The notes under the pieces: generated by a model
Databases searched by the model: none
Seen by the model: only the letters and a program-made list of their open reading frames with translations
What the model was told of the DNA's origin: nothing
Shown here: in pieces, positions 24,777-32,324 of the stretch
Layout: each line of letters opens with the position of its first letter
Numbering within the stretch: the first letter of the stretch is position 1
Translations under genes and position numbers: made by a program
From: Planctomycetota bacterium
Lineage (GTDB): Bacteria; Planctomycetota; Uabimicrobiia; Uabimicrobiales; Uabimicrobiaceae
Assembly: GCA_029260735.1 (NCBI GenBank)
Contig: JAJDCR010000087.1
Span: forward strand, 1 to 64,000
Direction: 5' to 3'
DNA length: 64,000 nucleotides

Positions 24777-26249
24777 ATGACTAAACTAAAGCAACTTCAT
24801 CCCGCGCTTAAGATTATATTGGCCTTGATTTGTCTCTTCATAAGTAGCCAGTGGATGGTGGGCGGTAATTTCCCGGCAGAAGGAACAGAGGTTTCTGCTT
24901 TGCAGCAAGCTATGGGATATGGTTCTTACTTTCTTCTCTTTGGCGGGCTTTTTATCATCTTTGAGGGATTTACCTTTAGCCTTTTCATCAAGATATTAAT
25001 TGCTTTGGTTTTAGGAGTGGTTCTTTCCATCGGCAATTTATTTGACCCTGATTTACTCAAGGTCATTCGGCCTGTGGGGAATAAAATCTTTATGAACTGT
25101 TTGACGATGGCTTTAGTCCCTTTAGTTTTCTCTTCCATTTTGACAGGGGTTACTAGCCTGGGAGACATCAATAAACTTAGTAAAATCGGTATGCGAACGA
25201 TTATTTACTATATTATAACAACAGGGATAGCCATCACCATAGGTTTGTTTTTCGCTAACCTAATGCAACCAGGAGAAATTAGCGCCGAGACCCGAGCTCA
25301 ATTTGAGTCTCAAGCAGCCACCGCCCAAAGTAAAGTTCAAGCGGCTCAGGAAAATAAGCAAAGTCTTTTCGAAGGATTACAAGCGATTTTCCCTAAAAAC
25401 ATCCTTGAGTCAATTAGCAAAGCTAAGCCCGATATGCTGCAAGTGATTTTTTTCGCTTTAATTTGCGGGATTGCTCTTTTACAAATAGAAGATAAACATT
25501 CCCAGCCGATCAATACTTTTTTTGTTGCGGTGACGGAAATGACTGTAAAGATCATCATGATGGTAATGCGAATTGCTCCTTATGGAATCTTTGCCCTAAT
25601 TGCCTCACAAATTGCCGCAACTCGGGGAGACACAAGCTTACTCAAAGCTCTAATTCCGTTCTCTATATGTGTACTCCTCGGTCTGGGTACTCATATGCTC
25701 GTTTTAAATGTTTTCTCTTTAGTTGTTCTATCTAAGTATAGCGTAAAAAAATTCTTTTCCAGCGCAAAAGAAGTTATGATTATGGCTTTCTCTACCTCTT
25801 CCAGTGCTGCGACCATGCCTTTAACTTTAGAGGTTGCCGAAGAAAAACTGGGAGTCCGAAGTGAAGTGGCCGGTTTTGTGATTCCTTTAGGAGCCACAAT
25901 CAACATGGACGGAACAGCTCTTTTTCAAGGGATATCGGTTATTTTCTTAGCCAATGTCTACGGAATTGATTTGACCATGGCTGATCAACTAACGGTTGTT
26001 GTTATGGCCGTAATGGCATCCATTGGAACCGCCGCAGTTCCGGGAGTGGGAATTGTTATCTTAACCATGATTTTGAGCGCAGTGAAGATTCCTCCAGAAG
26101 GAATTCTCTTCATTCTTCCTGTCAACAACCTGCTCGATATGTGTCGTACCACCGTTAATGTGGTAGGAGATATGGTTTGTAGTATCTATATAAATAGTGC
26201 TACCAAAGAGGATGAAACAAGTGAAAGCTCAGTAGATTCAGCTCAGTAA
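24777..26249 (+). CDS. Dicarboxylate/amino acid:cation symporter (DAACS, GltP type)
   Basis: This is a 490-residue Na+/H+-coupled symporter for glutamate, aspartate or C4-dicarboxylates. The substrate-site signatures are present: serine-rich AFSTSSSAATMPLTLE (hairpin 1), GATINMDGTALFQG (helix 7), SIGTAAVPGVGIVILTMIL (hairpin 2), and NNLLDMCRTTVNVVGD with the substrate-binding D and R region in helix 8. An extra hydrophilic, Ala/Gln-rich loop (about 162-205) is longer than in GltP/GltPh. An AAGGA RBS lies before the ATG. It is followed by a strong 24-bp palindrome. Whether its physiological substrate is glutamate is not decidable here. Confidence 0.92.
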   Translation: MTKLKQLHPALKIILALICLFISSQWMVGGNFPAEGTEVSALQQAMGYGSYFLLFGGLFIIFEGFTFSLFIKILIALVLGVVLSIGNLFDPDLLKVIRPVGNKIFMNCLTMALVPLVFSSILTGVTSLGDINKLSKIGMRTIIYYIITTGIAITIGLFFANLMQPGEISAETRAQFESQAATAQSKVQAAQENKQSLFEGLQAIFPKNILESISKAKPDMLQVIFFALICGIALLQIEDKHSQPINTFFVAVTEMTVKIIMMVMRIAPYGIFALIASQIAATRGDTSLLKALIPFSICVLLGLGTHMLVLNVFSLVVLSKYSVKKFFSSAKEVMIMAFSTSSSAATMPLTLEVAEEKLGVRSEVAGFVIPLGATINMDGTALFQGISVIFLANVYGIDLTMADQLTVVVMAVMASIGTAAVPGVGIVILTMILSAVKIPPEGILFILPVNNLLDMCRTTVNVVGDMVCSIYINSATKEDETSESSVDSAQ

Positions 26250-26262
26250 GACTAATCTACTT

Positions 26263-26327
26263 CTCCCTTGTTAATGATTCACCTAAAAAAATTATTGAGT
26301 TTATTAGGTGAATCATTAACAAGGGAG
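26263..26327. terminator. Long stem-loop after the symporter gene
   Basis: CTCCCTTGTTAATGATTCAC is repeated exactly as its reverse complement after a 17-base loop, giving a perfect stem of about 24 bp (arms 26263-26286 and 26304-26327). It may act as a transcription end, though the T-run is missing. Confidence 0.5.
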
Positions 26328-26392
26328 ATTAAATAAGTACTTTTGGTTAGAAGCAAAATTCTTGTTTTTTTAGAAAACTATTTCAAAAGATG

Positions 26393-26421
26393 TTGACAAT
26401 CGTTTTTTTTTTGTAGATAAT
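26393..26421 (+). promoter_or_regulatory. Strong promoter of the abundant lipoprotein
   Basis: A perfect TTGACA (26393-26398), a 17-base spacer containing a T-tract, and GATAAT (26416-26421) give near-consensus spacing. The leader is about 100 nt and ends in AAGGAAGGAG before the ATG at 26529. Confidence 0.75.
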
Positions 26422-26528
26422 GCATCCAGAATGCAGTATACGTTTATTTACAAACTATCTGCGAACAATATTGTTTTAAATTCAAGGTTATCGTTCGATG
26501 ATTTCTCTATAAGGAAGGAGTAGAAATT

Positions 26529-26993
26529 ATGAAGATTCTTCAAATTTCCGCTATTTTTATTGCTATGATGATTCTTGCTGTTGGTTGTTCTGCTTTTCAT
26601 GCAAACCACAACAGCAGCGGACTTAATGTTCCTGTAACTGCTGAAATTCACGCTCAAATCGAAGTTGGTGGAGACATTTCTGGTCAATCCAAAATGAACA
26701 CTCTTTTCGGTTTCATCAATTTCGGTGGTGACACTGAGTATGCTGATGGCGTAAGCTATGGTGCTTCTCAAGGTGCTCAAAATCCAGGTCTTCTTGGAAA
26801 AATCGTTGGCGGCGGTGATGCTGCTGCACCTGTAAAGTCTGCTGCTGCTCTTAAAGCTGTTCGTTCTGGAAACTGCGATTTGATCGTAGATCCTCGTTAC
26901 GAAGTTAGCATTTCAGATTACATTGTTTTCAAAAGTATCAATGTAACTGTAAAAGGTAAAGCTGGTAAAGTTACTGGTTACACCGCTAAGTAG
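26529..26993 (+). CDS. Small TRL-like lipoprotein, probably highly expressed
   Basis: The 154-residue protein has a lipobox LAVGC (Cys20). The mature part includes a glycine-rich FGFINFGGDTEYADG, a repeated-alanine segment and a C-terminal VDPRYEVSISDYIVFKSINV. This resembles TRL-like lipoproteins (small, often multicopy envelope proteins of unknown role), though I hold that name loosely. Codons are strongly biased to GCT, GGT and CGT compared with neighbours, and the promoter and RBS are near-consensus, so the product is probably abundant. A canonical terminator follows. The structure suggests an outer-membrane-attached envelope protein. Confidence 0.7.
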   Translation: MKILQISAIFIAMMILAVGCSAFHANHNSSGLNVPVTAEIHAQIEVGGDISGQSKMNTLFGFINFGGDTEYADGVSYGASQGAQNPGLLGKIVGGGDAAAPVKSAAALKAVRSGNCDLIVDPRYEVSISDYIVFKSINVTVKGKAGKVTGYTAK

Positions 26994-27022
26994 TTATAAC
27001 TGCTTTTGACAGTTTAAGATCA

Positions 27023-27076
27023 AAAAAAAATAGCCCAATGTTGGTGGATGAATCCAACATTTGGGCTATTTTTTTT
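27023..27076 (+). terminator. Rho-independent terminator after the lipoprotein gene
   Basis: ATAGCCCAATGTTGG pairs with CCAACATTTGGGCTAT across a 9-base loop, flanked by A-tract and T-tract, so it works in both directions. It lies about 30 bases after the stop codon. Confidence 0.9.
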
Positions 27077-27157
27077 GTTATAGGGCGTTGTCCTAAAGGA
27101 ATGTTTTTTCTAAAAATTACTTAGGCATTTAAAGCACCGGAAACTCAAAAATAAAAA

Positions 27158-27943
27158 ATGGAAAAAATCACTTTCAGAAGAAGATTGCGCTTAATCCGGC
27201 GACGAATCAAAAAAATCCTTCTTTTTTTTGCTAAGTATATAATTGCCTATACTTACCTAAGCTATTGTCGTTTTGTTTGGGCGACAAGTAAAATTGATGA
27301 TAAGATGGGAACTTTACGAGAAGAGATAGAGAAACCTCCTCATAGAGTTATCAATGTTCTTTGGCACCAAGATGTATTTTTTGTTGCTTGGGCCTTTCGT
27401 GAATTCCATGGCCACACTATTGCGAGTGTAGGAGATGCGGGAGAAGTTATTTCTCTTATGCTAAAAAAATGTAACTTCACTGTTTTTCGAGGAGGTTCCA
27501 GCAAAGGAAAAAGTCGTAAGAAAAAAATCTTAGCTGAATTTGTAGATCATTTAAAAAAATTTGATGGCCCTGCTGCTGTGGGAATTACTGTTGATGGCTC
27601 TTCTGGACCGATTTATCGAATGAAGACAGGTTCTTTAGTCATGGCCAAGGAGCTATCTGCTCCTTTAATTATCGTTCGTGTGTGGTGCAAACGTCGCATC
27701 TTTCTTCCCACTTGGGATCGAACAGTGATCCCTCTTCCTTTTAACGAAATCCACTTAACAAGTGAGGGCCCATATTATTTACCATCTGATGCTGACAACG
27801 AAGAGAGTTTCCAAAAGTTTCATCATGAGATGGAAGATCGTCTTCTCCAGCTCACCTATCGTAAATTTGTAGAAGTAGATGGAAAGCCTGAGTCTGACTT
27901 GGTGGCTCTTTTTCCTCCAGATTGGAAGCCTAAGGATAAGTAG
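27158..27943 (+). CDS. Lysophospholipid acyltransferase-like protein (DUF374 family)
   Basis: The 261-residue protein has one N-terminal hydrophobic segment (about 20-42). It carries the acyltransferase landmarks of the DUF374/LPLAT group: VLWHQDVFFVAWAF (catalytic His-x-x-x-x-x-Asp region, about 68-81), VFRGGSSKGKSRKKK (phosphate/SRG-like block) and ITVDGSSGPIYRMKTG in place of the usual PDGPRGP. These enzymes transfer acyl chains to lipid acceptors at the cytoplasmic face. The substitutions in the DGxxGP block fit a divergent member. The ATG is preceded by a GGAA-type site at a distance. It is a single-gene unit between a terminator and a repeat. Confidence 0.7.
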   Translation: MEKITFRRRLRLIRRRIKKILLFFAKYIIAYTYLSYCRFVWATSKIDDKMGTLREEIEKPPHRVINVLWHQDVFFVAWAFREFHGHTIASVGDAGEVISLMLKKCNFTVFRGGSSKGKSRKKKILAEFVDHLKKFDGPAAVGITVDGSSGPIYRMKTGSLVMAKELSAPLIIVRVWCKRRIFLPTWDRTVIPLPFNEIHLTSEGPYYLPSDADNEESFQKFHHEMEDRLLQLTYRKFVEVDGKPESDLVALFPPDWKPKDK

Positions 27944-28225
27944 TACAGGCTTCTCACACACGGAAAATAAAAAGAGCTGAAGGATAGAAAAAATAAGAAT
28001 AAAAAACACGTAAAGGGATTTGCATATTTTTAAGGCGCAGTGAAAAGAGTGTGCCTTAAAGTTGAAAAAAGAAAAGAATTTCACGCAAAGGCGCAAAGAC
28101 GCCAAGGAGAAAAAGAATCCAGGCAAGAGATAAGTTCGGAGAATTTCAAGAGAAAGATTTTTTAGATCTTCCTTTGCTTTTCTTTGCGCCTTTGCGTGAA
28201 ATTCTTTTCTACTCAAAATCCACTG
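27944..28225. repeat. Composite dispersed repeat (AGGCTTCTCACACA unit plus ACGCAAAG inverted repeat), copy A
   Basis: The first part (about 27947-28065, from AGGCTTCTCACACACGG to GTGCCTTAAAG) recurs at 33420-33530 and, inverted, at 35105-35230. The second part (28073-28206) is the ACGCAAAG inverted repeat with arms GAATTTCACGCAAAGGCGC and TTTGCGCCTTTGCGTGAAATTC. The gap 27944-28388 holds no gene; the remaining 28226-28388 contains only the pfkA leader with AAAGGA before the ATG. Confidence 0.8.
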
Positions 28226-28388
28226 CGGAGGGGAAAAAAATACAAAGGCTACAACTTAACTTAATGCTATCGGTGCCTGGCGCGACTAAACCTTATAAAA
28301 TATGGACTTAGATTAAATGCATATTTTTCAGGTATCGTATGAATAGTGCGTAGTAGAGCAAAAAAACGTCCTAAAAAAGGAAAAAAAT

Positions 28389-29495
28389 ATGAGTAGACCG
28401 ATAAAAAAAATTGCGATCAATACAGGAGGAGGAGATGCTCCTGGTCTCAATGCGGTTATTCGAGCGGTAGTTTTGTCTGCCTTAAATCGTGGTTGGGAAT
28501 GCTACGGAATTCGAGAAGGTTTTCGAGGAATTTTTGAGCCAAAATTTTTCCCCGGCGGAGGCGTTATCCCTTTAACCCGAGAAAGTGTTAACAATATTAC
28601 TCATTTAGGGGGAACCATTTTAGGAGCAACTAATCGGGGCAACCCTTTAGAGTATCCCATGACCGATGCTTCCGGAAACTCCTACAAAAAAGATCGTACT
28701 GATGAAATTATTTCCTTTTTTGAGCAAGAAGGGCTAGATGCTTTGATTGCCTTAGGAGGAGACGGGTCAATGGGGATTGCGAATGCTTTGAGCAAAAAAG
28801 GACTTAGAGTAATCGGAATTCCTAAAACTATCGATAACGACCTTAACCATACGGTCATTACCTTTGGTTTCGATACAGCCGTCTCTTTTGCTACTGAATG
28901 CATTGACCGACTCAAGTCTACAGCTCAATCTCATAATCGAGTTATTGTTGTCGAAGTTATGGGAAGATATGCCGGATGGATTGCCTTAAACTCTGGAATA
29001 TCTGCTGATGCCCATGTTATTTTGATTCCCGAGATTCCCTACTCTTGGGAAAAAATTGTCGCGAAAATTCAAGAACGAGAAGAAAATGGAAAGAGGTATT
29101 CTATTGTCGTTGTGGCAGAAGGAGCTTTTCCTCAAGGAGGAAGTGTTTCTGTTGTTGAGAAAAAACTCGACCAAGAAGCTCGTTTGGGTGGAGTAGGAGA
29201 GCGTGTCACTAAAGAAATTGAAGCGCGAACCGGAAAAGAAGCTCGTCTTGTTGTGCTAGGGCATCTTCTGAGAGGAGGAAGTCCAACGACCTTTGATCGC
29301 CTTATTTCTTTACGTTTTGGAGCCGCCGCCATTCGTGCTTTAGAAGAGGGAAAAACAGGAGTGATGGTAGCTCTGGACCCTCCCAAGGTAAAATGCGTTC
29401 CTCTAGACTTGGTGACAGAGCGTAATAAACAGGTTCCCTTGGATGGCGATTCTATTATGACAGCACGAGATTTAGGCATTTCTTTTGCCGATTAA
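28389..29495 (+). CDS. pfkA: 6-phosphofructokinase
   Basis: The 368-residue protein converts fructose 6-phosphate to fructose 1,6-bisphosphate. Motifs are GGGDAPGLN (13-21), GGDGS (123-127), PKTIDNDL (145-152), MGRYAGWIAL, and the sugar-phosphate-binding GGSPTTFDR. GGDGS, rather than GGDDS, points to ATP as phosphoryl donor, while PKTIDND is typical of the group III / mixed PFKs, so donor choice should be tested. Allosteric residues of E. coli PfkA are not evident. The 3' end (29378-29495) with its terminator is duplicated 1.5 kb downstream. An AAAGGA RBS precedes the ATG. Confidence 0.93.
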   Translation: MSRPIKKIAINTGGGDAPGLNAVIRAVVLSALNRGWECYGIREGFRGIFEPKFFPGGGVIPLTRESVNNITHLGGTILGATNRGNPLEYPMTDASGNSYKKDRTDEIISFFEQEGLDALIALGGDGSMGIANALSKKGLRVIGIPKTIDNDLNHTVITFGFDTAVSFATECIDRLKSTAQSHNRVIVVEVMGRYAGWIALNSGISADAHVILIPEIPYSWEKIVAKIQEREENGKRYSIVVVAEGAFPQGGSVSVVEKKLDQEARLGGVGERVTKEIEARTGKEARLVVLGHLLRGGSPTTFDRLISLRFGAAAIRALEEGKTGVMVALDPPKVKCVPLDLVTERNKQVPLDGDSIMTARDLGISFAD

Positions 29496-29561
29496 TTTGC
29501 TAAGAGAAGAGGTTAATCTGCAAATAAATCTCTTCTCTTAAGAATCTCTCTCATAGTCGAT
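29378..29561. repeat. 184-bp direct repeat, left copy (pfkA 3' end plus terminator)
   Basis: It is collinear without gaps with 30879-31062. The 66 bases after the pfkA stop are identical in both copies; the coding part differs at about nine positions, nearly all synonymous. It includes the shared bidirectional stem-loop and the minus-strand codons for IDYERDS. Confidence 0.9.
29501..29540. terminator. Bidirectional stem-loop between pfkA and the Sel1 gene
   Basis: TAAGAGAAGAG pairs with CTCTTCTCTTA over a 14-18-base loop. It lies immediately after pfkA and overlaps the stop codon of the convergent Sel1 gene. An identical copy is at 31002-31041. Confidence 0.6.
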
Positions 29562-29882
29562 TTGCTCTACTCCCAGGCCATTGCTATACATATAACCTAG
29601 AGCATAAGTGGCATCAAGATTTTCCAAGTCATCTGCTTTGATATATAACTCGATCGCTTTAGCATAGTTTTTTTCTCCTCCCCAACCATATCTGTAACTA
29701 GCCCCTAGATTAGACATAGCCTGGAAATGCCCCAAGCTTGCCGCTTTTGTATACCATTCTATCGCTTTTTCATAGTCTTCTGATGCAAAACTACTTCCTT
29801 CGTATATAGAACCCAAGTAATACATCGTCTGAGAGCTGCCTGCCTTAGCATCTTTAATGTGTTGTTTTATAAAGTCTTTCAC
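29538..29882 (-). CDS. Sel1-repeat protein
   Basis: This is a 114-residue protein of Sel1-like repeats: GSSQTMYYLGSIYEGSSFAS, DYEKAIEWYTKAASLGHFQAM, SNLGASYRYGWGGEKNYAKA and ATYALGYMYSNGLGV. It has no signal peptide. The last seven residues (IDYERDS) are encoded inside the 184-bp direct repeat and are identical to the tail of the unrelated minus-strand protein at 31039-31287. The ATG at 29882 has no strong RBS; the protein could be the surviving end of a longer one. Sel1 proteins mediate protein-protein contacts. It lies within the putative inserted cassette. Confidence 0.65.
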   Translation of the reverse strand: MKDFIKQHIKDAKAGSSQTMYYLGSIYEGSSFASEDYEKAIEWYTKAASLGHFQAMSNLGASYRYGWGGEKNYAKAIELYIKADDLENLDATYALGYMYSNGLGVEQIDYERDS

Positions 29883-30104
29883 AACTTCACTCTTGTTTTC
29901 TTGTTTTTTTACGTATTCCCCAAAAGAATGACTTACGTATATCGTATGTGGCGAAAAAGTAAAAGTAAACTAGAAAAACAAAAACACTCTTATTTCCAAG
30001 CTAGCCTACATATAAAACAAGGTTTTTTTTATTAAGTAGAATAATGTTAGAAAAATAATATAATATTTCTTTTTTAGTAGGTAGTTTCTAAAAAGGTTAA
30101 TAAT

Positions 30105-30677
30105 ATGAATACTATTGAAAGACTGCAGCGTATTATTGAGATTATCGAGAAGAGCGAGCTTGATAACGCAACAGTGGGCCCCGCAGAGTTGAAGCTTTTG
30201 GTGGATAACATTGAAGAAAGTCCATTTTATCCTACAAAAGGAGGCTTGCTAACTATAAACTGTCTCTATTATCTTATCCCAGATTCTTGCAGAATCATAG
30301 GTCTTCCTGATGAATATTTATGCTTTATGGCCGAGCCTGTGCTGGAAGCAATTAATGAACTCTCCATAGGCAGGTTTTCCGTGATAGACATTGACGGATA
30401 TGATGACGAAGATGAGGAGTCATGGAGTGTCAGTTTTGAACTTAATGGCAAATCTGAGAAATTTACATTTGATTCAGACGGTGTTGGTGACCCAAAAAGT
30501 TTTTTTGATGCGATAGTAAACAGTAAGTTAGGTATCCGATACAAATTTCTACGGCAGAATTTTCTAGCCTCTTATACGCTCTGGGATATTTATGATGAAT
30601 ACGGCGCGGCTATTCTTTGCTATTTGCCTCAGTCTATTGCCTTAGAAGTTAACAACCTGGTGAATGCCCGCAGCTAA
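30105..30677 (+). CDS. Hypothetical protein of the pfkA-tail cassette
   Basis: This is a 190-residue soluble, acidic protein. The N-terminal half is helical (MNTIERLQRIIEIIEKSEL). A central beta-rich part contains DIDGYDDEDEESWSVSFELNG and FTFDSDGVGD, and the C-terminus is helical (YTLWDIYDEYGAAILCYLP). I do not recognise the family; the size and acidic character recall small immunity-type proteins, but this is a resemblance only. A GGTTAATAATATG context gives a weak RBS. It is the only plus-strand gene between the two 184-bp direct repeats. Confidence 0.6.
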   Translation: MNTIERLQRIIEIIEKSELDNATVGPAELKLLVDNIEESPFYPTKGGLLTINCLYYLIPDSCRIIGLPDEYLCFMAEPVLEAINELSIGRFSVIDIDGYDDEDEESWSVSFELNGKSEKFTFDSDGVGDPKSFFDAIVNSKLGIRYKFLRQNFLASYTLWDIYDEYGAAILCYLPQSIALEVNNLVNARS

Positions 30678-30878
30678 ATCTGATGGAGCCAACGCGAGTG
30701 CCTGCCAACAGGTCTTTTCTCAATCAACTATAAGCAATGTTTACTCGGGGAAGTTAGAGCTTCCGAGGAATTTGATAGCAAAGATGCTGTTGGTTTTGTC
30801 GGGAGAAGAGATTGTGAAGATTCCTTTCTAGTAAAACTAGTCAAAATTCTTCGAAAATGCCAAATAATTCCTCACTTT

Positions 30879-30996
30879 CCCTCCCAAAGTAAAATGCGTT
30901 CCTCTAGACTTGGTGACAGAGCGTAATAAACAGGTTCCCTTAGGTGGTGACTCCATTATGACCGCACGAGATTTAGGCATTTCTTTTGCTGATTAA
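30879..30996 (+). pseudogene. Duplicated 3' fragment of pfkA
   Basis: The segment encodes, in an undisturbed frame, the last 38 residues of PfkA (from PPKVKCVPLDLVTER to ARDLGISFAD, stop), with one amino-acid change (D to G) and about eight silent changes. It has no start codon or upstream part. The silent-change pattern says that both versions once evolved as functional gene ends. Confidence 0.85.
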
Positions 30997-31062
30997 TTTG
31001 CTAAGAGAAGAGGTTAATCTGCAAATAAATCTCTTCTCTTAAGAATCTCTCTCATAGTCGAT
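30879..31062. repeat. 184-bp direct repeat, right copy
   Basis: This is the partner of 29378-29561. It contains the pfkA tail fragment, the stem-loop and the codons for the IDYERDS tail of the minus-strand gene ending at 31039. The rest of the gap 30678-30878 shows nothing recognisable. Confidence 0.9.
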
Positions 31063-31287
31063 ACAGTTTTGAATATGAACCGCATTTTTGAATGTTTTCT
31101 TTCCTCGGTAAAGACAATTCACACCATCATCGAAAACATTTCCGCAGTGTATGCAAAACTCACACTTGAAACCAGATCGATTTCTGCTCTTACGCGATGA
31201 TTTACCTGAGTGACTTCGAGGTCGTATGATCCGAAAAATCATGTAGATAATCAACCCGAGAACGATAAATCGAATTAAAATAGGCAT
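31039..31287 (-). CDS. Small membrane-anchored zinc-ribbon-like protein
   Basis: The 82-residue protein has an N-terminal transmembrane helix (about 4-20), a basic Ser/Arg-rich linker (about 21-42), then CEFCIHCGNVFDDGVNCLYRG with further Cys near 75. This layout (short helix, RPR linker, CxxC-x2-C cluster) recalls PP0621-family small proteins, but identity is not certain. ATG 31287 is chosen because GAGGTT precedes it; the open frame extends further into the PEP-CTERM gene. The C-terminal IDYERDS is donated by the 184-bp repeat. It starts 8 bases after the stop of the PEP-CTERM gene. Confidence 0.6.
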   Translation of the reverse strand: MPILIRFIVLGLIIYMIFRIIRPRSHSGKSSRKSRNRSGFKCEFCIHCGNVFDDGVNCLYRGKKTFKNAVHIQNCIDYERDS

Positions 31288-31294
31288 AAGAACC

Positions 31295-32272
31295 TCAATC
31301 TCGTTTTCTGAGGAATAGTAATAATCCACCAAATAACAAATAGAAGGAACTAGGTTCAGGAACTGTGTTAGGAGCTTCAAACTCAGAAGCTAAAGCAAAA
31401 TCGCGATAGAAAGGGGCTTTTCCATAAACAAACTGATTACTAGAGTTTATTTTAACCAGACCAAAACTGTTGGTTGTCCCTCCCATATACAAGTCTCCCG
31501 TTACCGGATCAAACTCCATTCCCGCTAATTCATCCACCCCAGTATTACTTGTGGTGAAAATATTGAACGAACTCACCTGCTGCAAAGTATTGCTATCAAT
31601 AATTCGCATGGTGTCATTACCTTCAAATTCGGCAATGTAAAACTGGGAACCATCAGGAGTATACTGGATGGCGGCTGCTCCTAAGATAAAACCAGTATCT
31701 TGAATATCCCCTCGTAAGTTACCAGAGGAATCAAAAACCCGAGCAGAAGCATTGCTACTACTGTGTCCAGCTACAGCGATGTCACCATTGACAGGATTTA
31801 CCGTAATCCCAATTTCCTTTTGGTTAATGACAAATCCACGAATGGCAGTCAATCCATGATTAAAAGACAAGGTTAAATTGCCGTTTGAGTCGTACTTTTG
31901 CACTTGGGTATCGGTGGTAATATACAAGTTACCTGAGCTATCAAAGCTAATATCCCAAGGTTCGGCATTGCCCCCGCCAAGATCAATAAAAGTCGAAGAG
32001 TTACCATTTTCGTCGATCTTAACCACCCTGTCATTTGTGCTATCATTGATAACAGCGTACAGTTCTTGACCTAAACTTCCTTGACTAAAATCGATACTTG
32101 TGGCATTGGTGATTCCACCAAACGAAGAGATGATATTTCCTGTGTTCGGATCGATCTGTTCCAGAGTTCCACTATCTTTACGAACTCCAAAAAGAACCGT
32201 CGCCTCTAAAGAGGCAAAAGCAAAAAGGAGACAAAATAAAAAAGGCATCCATTTTTGTTTTTGAGAAAACAT
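31295..32272 (-). CDS. PEP-CTERM secreted beta-propeller protein, paralogue 1
   Basis: The 325-residue protein has a signal peptide (about 1-24). A repeated beta-strand pattern with NHL/SMP-30-like blades follows (DSSGNLYITTDTQVQKYDSNG, NPVNGDIAVAGHSSS, DPVTGDLYMGGTT). The C-terminal sorting signal is VPEPSSFYLLFGGLLLFLRKRD, with VPEP, a hydrophobic helix and a basic end. PEP-CTERM proteins are processed by exosortase and usually exported with exopolysaccharide. It is a tandem paralogue of the gene at 32325-33305, 52 bases away, with N-terminal halves almost identical. No exosortase gene is in the window. Confidence 0.85.
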   Translation of the reverse strand: MFSQKQKWMPFLFCLLFAFASLEATVLFGVRKDSGTLEQIDPNTGNIISSFGGITNATSIDFSQGSLGQELYAVINDSTNDRVVKIDENGNSSTFIDLGGGNAEPWDISFDSSGNLYITTDTQVQKYDSNGNLTLSFNHGLTAIRGFVINQKEIGITVNPVNGDIAVAGHSSSNASARVFDSSGNLRGDIQDTGFILGAAAIQYTPDGSQFYIAEFEGNDTMRIIDSNTLQQVSSFNIFTTSNTGVDELAGMEFDPVTGDLYMGGTTNSFGLVKINSSNQFVYGKAPFYRDFALASEFEAPNTVPEPSSFYLLFGGLLLFLRKRD

Positions 32273-32324
32273 GAATTTTTCCTTACCACTGCTCTAAGGT
32301 ATAAAGGGAATAGGAATAGACTAC

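Noticed and set aside
27779-28216. Minus-strand 145-codon frame with FHAKAQRK-like start
   Set aside because: Overlaps the acyltransferase gene and the ACGCAAAG repeat; such predicted proteins are repeat artefacts.
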